Shown here: in pieces, positions 60,785 to 64,000 of the stretch
How the letters are laid out: the number at the start of each line of letters is the position of its first letter
Position numbering within the stretch: the stretch's first letter is position 1
NCBI GenBank assembly: GCA_024349765.1
Contig: AP026073.1
Coordinates: 6,820,001-6,884,000, forward strand
DNA: 64,000 nucleotides
Reading direction: 5' to 3'
Origin: Streptomyces nigrescens
Lineage (GTDB): Bacteria > Actinomycetota > Actinomycetes > Streptomycetales > Streptomycetaceae
The notes under the pieces: model-generated
Seen by the model: only the letters and a program-made list of their open reading frames with translations
What the model was told of the DNA's origin: nothing
The model's database searches: none
Translations under genes and position numbers: made by a program

Positions 60785-60807
60785 AGTCTAGGCCGCCGCA
60801 CCGACAG
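60785..60807 (-). promoter_or_regulatory. PafBC/RecA-NDp-type promoter of pcrA
   Basis: On the minus strand CTGTCGGTG (60807–60799), eight bases, then TAGACT (60790–60785). This fits TTGTCRGTG-N8-TAnnnT except for the first base. The ATG at 60775 lies nine bases after the -10, so the leader is only a few bases. The site is expected to respond to DNA damage through PafBC in actinobacteria. Confidence 0.7.
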
Positions 60808-61019
60808 CGTGCCGGGGACTGTGGACAAGTGGCCGGGACGGCCACAAAGCGGAACGGCATCACTCAGGTCACGAAAAGGTTTCGGGCATATCGAACATCA
60901 GCCTTCACAGGAGCCACACGAGTTGGCTAACGTCCTCGCTCAGGCAGCCCGCCTCCCCGCGGACGACAGCGTTCGCACGGGCCGCCCACGCCGAGTCCGG
61001 CCCTGCCCGCGACGTGTCC
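60808..61019. other. Region between the pcrA promoter and the riboswitch
   Basis: Should contain the promoter for the riboswitch leader. TTCGGGCATATCGAACATCAG near 60882 is AT-richer than its surroundings. There is no coding frame with family similarity and no further repeat. Confidence 0.3.
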
Positions 61020-61175
61020 CTCCGGTCACGCCCGGGTCACCCGGAGCCGGGGACCCACCAGCAACACCGGGGTGAATCGATCCGTCCGACCGACGCCAGC
61101 GGACGTACGGACCGTAGGGCACGGCCTTCCGTCAGCGACACCGCCCGAACCCGACAGCTAACCCGGTAGGCGGTC
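61020..61175 (+). promoter_or_regulatory. ydaO-yuaA (c-di-AMP) riboswitch
   Basis: The leader of the NlpC/P60 gene contains the conserved blocks of the ydaO motif in order: GGAGCCGGGGACCCA near 61043–61057, GGGGTGAATC near 61069–61078, GTAGGGCACGGCC near 61113, and CCGAACCCGACAGCTAACCC near 61145–61164, then GTAGGCGG. The final two blocks are near identical to the consensus CCGAAUCCGACAGCUAACC–GUAAGCG. Binding of c-di-AMP to such leaders usually shuts off expression, as in known cell-wall hydrolase genes of Streptomyces. Boundaries are approximate. Confidence 0.9.
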
Positions 61176-61195
61176 CACGGAAGGAGTTGCCGGCC

Positions 61196-62338
61196 TTGGC
61201 GTCCCATCGCAAGCCGCGCACCAGCGTTCTCACCTCGCCCGGGAGCCGCCGTACGGCGGCCGGGCTCACCACCGCCGCACTCGCCTCGGTCACCCTGCTC
61301 TCGCAGACCGCCGACGCCGCCCCCAGGGCCCCCAAGCCCACCATCGAAGAGGTCAAGCAGAAGGTCGACGGCCTCTACCGGCAGGCCGAGGTGGCCACCC
61401 AGAAGTACAACGCCGCCAAGGAGCGCGCCGACCACCAGCGCGAGACCGTGGACGGGCTGCTCAACGCCGCGGCCAAGCGGGCGGAGAAGATGAACGCGTC
61501 CCGGCGGGAGCTCGGGACGTTCGCCTCGGCGCAGTACCGCACCGGCGGCATGAACCCGACCGCGCAGCTGATGCTCGCCAAGGACCCGCAGCAGTTCTTC
61601 GACCGCAGCCACCTGATGGAGCGGCTGACCGGGCGGCAGCAGCAGGCCGTCACCGACTACCAGCAGCAGGCCGCGGCCGCCGCCCGCCAGCGGGCCGAGG
61701 CGAGCCGCAGCCTGGATCAGCTGCAGAGCACGCAGGCCGCGCTGAAGGAGTCCAAGCGCTCCGTGCAGCAGAAGCTCGCCGAGGCCCGGCAGCTGCTGTC
61801 CCGGCTGACCGCCCAGGAGAAGGCGCGGCTGGCCGAACTGGAGCGCCAGAAGGAGGCGGCGGCCAAGCGCCGGGCCGCGGAGGAGGCGCGCAAGCAGCAG
61901 GAGCGCGAGCGGCAGCGGCAGCAGGACGGCGGCTCGACCGGCGGCCAGACCGGCGGGGACACCGGCGGCTCCACCGGGGGCTCGCAGTCCACCAAGGCCG
62001 AGAAGGCCCTGGCGTTCGCCCGCGCCCAGATCGGCAAGCCGTACGTCTGGGGCGCCACCGGGCCCTCGTCCTACGACTGCTCGGGGCTGACCCAGGCGGC
62101 GTGGAAGGCGGCCGGGGTCGATCTGCCGCGCACCACCTGGGAACAGGTCAAGGTCGGCCAGCGGGTGGCGACCAAGGACCTGCAACCCGGTGACCTGGTC
62201 TTCTTCTTCGACGACATCAGCCACGTCGGCATGTACATAGGCGGCGGCAAGATGATCCACGCCCCGCACCCGGGCGCCAACGTCCGGGAGGAGTCGATCT
62301 ACTACATGCCGATCTACGGGAGCGTCCGCCTGGGCTGA
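61196..62338 (+). CDS. NlpC/P60 peptidoglycan hydrolase with coiled coil
   Basis: 380 aa from a TTG at 61196 with AGGAG nine bases upstream; a TTG at 61187 has no space for a ribosome-binding site. A twin-arginine-like or Sec signal (GSRRTAAGLTTAALASVTLL) is followed by an Ala/Gln/Lys/Arg coiled-coil region (~50–245), a Gly-rich linker and the NlpC/P60 domain with Cys295 (YDCSGL), His343 (ISHVGMYIG) and His355. It would cut stem peptides of peptidoglycan, as RipA-like hydrolases do. Controlled by the upstream ydaO riboswitch. Confidence 0.92.
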   Translation: MASHRKPRTSVLTSPGSRRTAAGLTTAALASVTLLSQTADAAPRAPKPTIEEVKQKVDGLYRQAEVATQKYNAAKERADHQRETVDGLLNAAAKRAEKMNASRRELGTFASAQYRTGGMNPTAQLMLAKDPQQFFDRSHLMERLTGRQQQAVTDYQQQAAAAARQRAEASRSLDQLQSTQAALKESKRSVQQKLAEARQLLSRLTAQEKARLAELERQKEAAAKRRAAEEARKQQERERQRQQDGGSTGGQTGGDTGGSTGGSQSTKAEKALAFARAQIGKPYVWGATGPSSYDCSGLTQAAWKAAGVDLPRTTWEQVKVGQRVATKDLQPGDLVFFFDDISHVGMYIGGGKMIHAPHPGANVREESIYYMPIYGSVRLG

Positions 62339-62389
62339 CGCCCGGCCCCGCTCCCCACGGCCCACCCCCCACGGCCACCCCCCACACGC

Positions 62390-62439
62390 CACCGCGCGGC
62401 CCTCGCCTCCGGATCCCGGAGCGCGACGGCCGCGCGGTG
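62390..62439. terminator. Hairpin terminator
   Basis: CACCGCGCGGCC (62390–62401) pairs with 62428–62439 over 12 bases, with an inner CTCCGG/CCGGAG stem in the loop, between convergent genes ending at 62338 (+) and 62507 (−). Confidence 0.8.
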
Positions 62440-62506
62440 TGCTGCTGTGGGTGCGCCGTTGCCGGGTCCCGGGCACTACGGGCCCGGGACCGTACGGCCG
62501 GCGCTC

Positions 62507-62860
62507 TCAGGTCCAGAGGACGGCGATGAAGATGTTGGCCATCGTGAGGCCGCCGACCGCGCCGAACAGCGCCTTGTCGATCTGCTCCTCGTCCCGCTTG
62601 ACGTAGACCAGCGCCAGGATCACCACCAGGACGGCCATCTTGATGCCGATCTTGATGGTGTTGACCGGGTGGTCCTGCGCCTGGTTGAGGCCGACCAGCA
62701 CGATGCCGGTGACCAGCATCGTCAGCGCGCCGTGCAGCATGGCCGGAACGAACCGGGCGGTGCCCGCACCCATCGCCTTCATCTGCGTCAGGAAGCCGCC
62801 CAGCAGGGCGGCGATGCCGATGATGTGCAGGCCGACGAAGATATTGATGACTACGTCCAT
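62507..62860 (-). CDS. Small four-helix membrane protein, unknown function
   Basis: 117 aa from ATG 62860 (MDVVINIFVGLHIIGIAALL). Four hydrophobic segments are visible: the start, FVPAMLHGALTMLVTGIVLV, IGIKMAVLVVILALVYV and the C-terminal GAVGGLTMANIFIAVLWT. The loops carry a few Lys, His and Asp residues, as in the many small actinobacterial membrane proteins. Upstream in-frame codons are Arg-rich and not part of the gene. No function recognised. Confidence 0.7.
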   Translation of the reverse strand: MDVVINIFVGLHIIGIAALLGGFLTQMKAMGAGTARFVPAMLHGALTMLVTGIVLVGLNQAQDHPVNTIKIGIKMAVLVVILALVYVKRDEEQIDKALFGAVGGLTMANIFIAVLWT

Positions 62861-63193
62861 GGGGCCGGATCGTATCCGCCGCATAGCACGCCCTTTCCGG
62901 CAGGGCGTCCACATTCGCCGCTTCGGTCAGCGCGGAGCGGCCACGGCGACCGGGCGATGGCGCTCCGGTCAGCCGCGTTCCGGCAGCGGTCGAAACCGAA
63001 CAATGCCGCGCAAGCGAGCCCACCCCCGTGACGCCCGGGCTTAGCGTCCTCCTCCAGGCGGCCGACTCCCCGCCGCGCCGGACCCCGCACCGGCGTTCCG
63101 TCGGCCGCCCCGCCGAGAGGTACGGCGGCGGCCGCCCCGTCTCACGGGCCGCCGCCGGACCCACGGCCCGAAGGGAAGGAAGTGACGGCCACC
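62861..63193. other. 333-bp divergent region before the second NlpC/P60-like gene
   Basis: Unlike the first hydrolase gene, this region lacks the GGGGACCCA, GGTGAATC and CAGCTAACC blocks of the ydaO riboswitch. A CCGGGCTTAGCGTCCTC segment near 63034 could contain a -10 (TAGCGT). I see no other regulatory RNA. Confidence 0.35.
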
Positions 63194-64000
63194 GTGGCCT
63201 CGCACCGCAAGCCCAGGCAGCATCCGCTCGCCTCGCTCACCGGCGGCTCGCGCACCGCGCGCACCGCCCGCACGGCCGCCACTCTGGCCCTCGCCGGCGC
63301 CGCCACCGCCACCGCCTTCGACGGCACCGGCCAGGCGGCGAACCTGCCCACCCCCGCCCAGGTCAAGGGCCGGGTCGACGCGCTGTACCAGGAGGCAGAG
63401 GTGGCCACACAGAAGTACGACGGCGCGAAGGAAGCCGCCGAGACCGCACGCGAGGAGCTGAGCAGGCTGCAGGACGAGGCCGCCCGCAGGACCCAGAAGC
63501 TGAACACCGCGCGGGCCGGGCTGGGCGCCCTGGCCGCCTCCCAGTACCGCTCCGGCGGCGTGGACCCCACCGTACGGCTGCTGCTGTCCGCCGATCCGCA
63601 GCGCTATCTGGACGGCGCCGCGGTGCTGGAGCGGACGGGCAGCCACCAGGCGAGCGCGGTGGCCGGGTACGCGCGCCGGCTCGGCAGCGTGCGGCAGGTC
63701 CGGCAGCGGGCCGAGGAGACCGCGGAACGGCTGACCCGGAACGAGACCACGCTGAAGAAGCACCGGGTCACCGTCGTGCGGAAACTGGACGCCGCGGAGC
63801 AGCTGCTGGCCCGGCTGACGGCGGAGCAGCGGGGCCGGATGGCCGGACGGGACGGCTCGCGGGCCGGGACGGCGGGCGGCCGGGCGGACCGCGGGGACGG
63901 CGGGCGCGACGGCGGTCTGCTCGGCGGGATCCCCACCGGCTCGGCGGCCGCGGCCACCGCCTCGGCGCAGCAGGCGCCCAACGCGCGGGCCGCCCGGGCG
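63194..64000 (+). CDS. Second NlpC/P60-type secreted hydrolase, N-terminal part
   Basis: At least 269 codons, cut by the right edge before the expected catalytic domain. It begins ASHRKPRQH, matching ASHRKPRTS of the previous hydrolase, then a signal region (RTAATLALAGAATATAFDG) and a parallel coiled coil (VDALYQEAEVATQKYDGAKE), including the shared YRSGGVDPTVRLLLSADPQR segment. So it is a paralogue of the gene at 61196, and an NlpC/P60 domain probably follows outside. Start: GTG 63194 by homology; GTG 63182 is also possible. Confidence 0.75.
   Translation, partial: MASHRKPRQHPLASLTGGSRTARTARTAATLALAGAATATAFDGTGQAANLPTPAQVKGRVDALYQEAEVATQKYDGAKEAAETAREELSRLQDEAARRTQKLNTARAGLGALAASQYRSGGVDPTVRLLLSADPQRYLDGAAVLERTGSHQASAVAGYARRLGSVRQVRQRAEETAERLTRNETTLKKHRVTVVRKLDAAEQLLARLTAEQRGRMAGRDGSRAGTAGGRADRGDGGRDGGLLGGIPTGSAAAATASAQQAPNARAARA

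Noticed and set aside
62861..63193. ydaO riboswitch in front of the second NlpC/P60-like gene
   Set aside because: I searched for the same conserved blocks and did not find them.

Overview
The window is 64 kb of very GC-rich DNA with strong third-position GC bias. Small Arg/Ala-rich intergenic hairpins, DUF397/XRE pairs, a glycine-betaine locus, icmB, and the order pcrA–icmB–sucCD–purN–purH–folD–mdh all point to a Streptomyces chromosome, probably the conserved core. I see no rRNA, tRNA, CRISPR array, insertion sequence or phage module.

Layout. (1) 1–2.8 kb: the 5' end of a glutathionylspermidine-synthase-like gene with its small lipoprotein partner, a DMT-type transporter, a GNAT acetyltransferase and an unknown acidic protein. 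(2) 2.8–8.1 kb: two MocR/PdxR-type regulators, each divergent from AhpD-like carboxymuconolactone-decarboxylase genes, laid out as an inverted pair around an isocitrate-lyase/PEP-mutase-family gene. (3) 8.1–13.2 kb: a secreted trypsin-like lipoprotein, two secreted proteins, a solo LuxR-type HTH protein, a tiny Cys/Trp-rich protein and a membrane protein. (4) 13.2–20.8 kb: choline/glycine-betaine locus on the minus strand in the order aldehyde dehydrogenase, GMC oxidoreductase, ABC ATPase, 57-aa ORF, duplicated permease, binding protein. (5) 20.9–27.6 kb: accessory region with a lipoprotein, a Uma2 nuclease-like protein, a three-gene overlapping operon whose first two products share an RHIM-like IGDHNT motif, and an XRE/DUF397 pair whose genes overlap unusually far. 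(6) 27.6–46 kb: mdh, three paralogous XRE-plus-membrane proteins, a protease inhibitor, folD, two Pro/Tyr-rich membrane proteins, purH, purN, a PerM-like membrane protein, a sigma factor, sucD, sucC and two secreted proteins. (7) 46–54.7 kb: a divergent MoxR AAA–DUF5682–VWA / SWIM–DUF5691 system. (8) 54.7–64 kb: icmB, a lipase, an M23 peptidase, pcrA, an NlpC/P60 hydrolase behind a ydaO (c-di-AMP) riboswitch, and a second NlpC/P60-type gene cut by the window edge.

The most interesting regulatory signal is a pair of promoter motifs matching the actinobacterial PafBC/RecA-NDp DNA-damage consensus (TTGTCRGTG-N8-TAnnnT). One sits in a perfect 15-bp inverted repeat between the two arms of the MoxR/SWIM system, and a second lies directly upstream of pcrA. 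This suggests that the poorly understood MoxR–VWA–SWIM machinery is induced by DNA damage together with the helicase. The most interesting protein-level signal is the shared RHIM-like motif in two adjacent gene products near 24 kb, which suggests an amyloid-type signalling pair.

The core metabolic genes (mdh, sucCD, purHN, folD, icmB) are standard. Functional calls for the secreted, XRE and membrane proteins are limited to visible domains. All calls come from reading the sequence; no database search was run.
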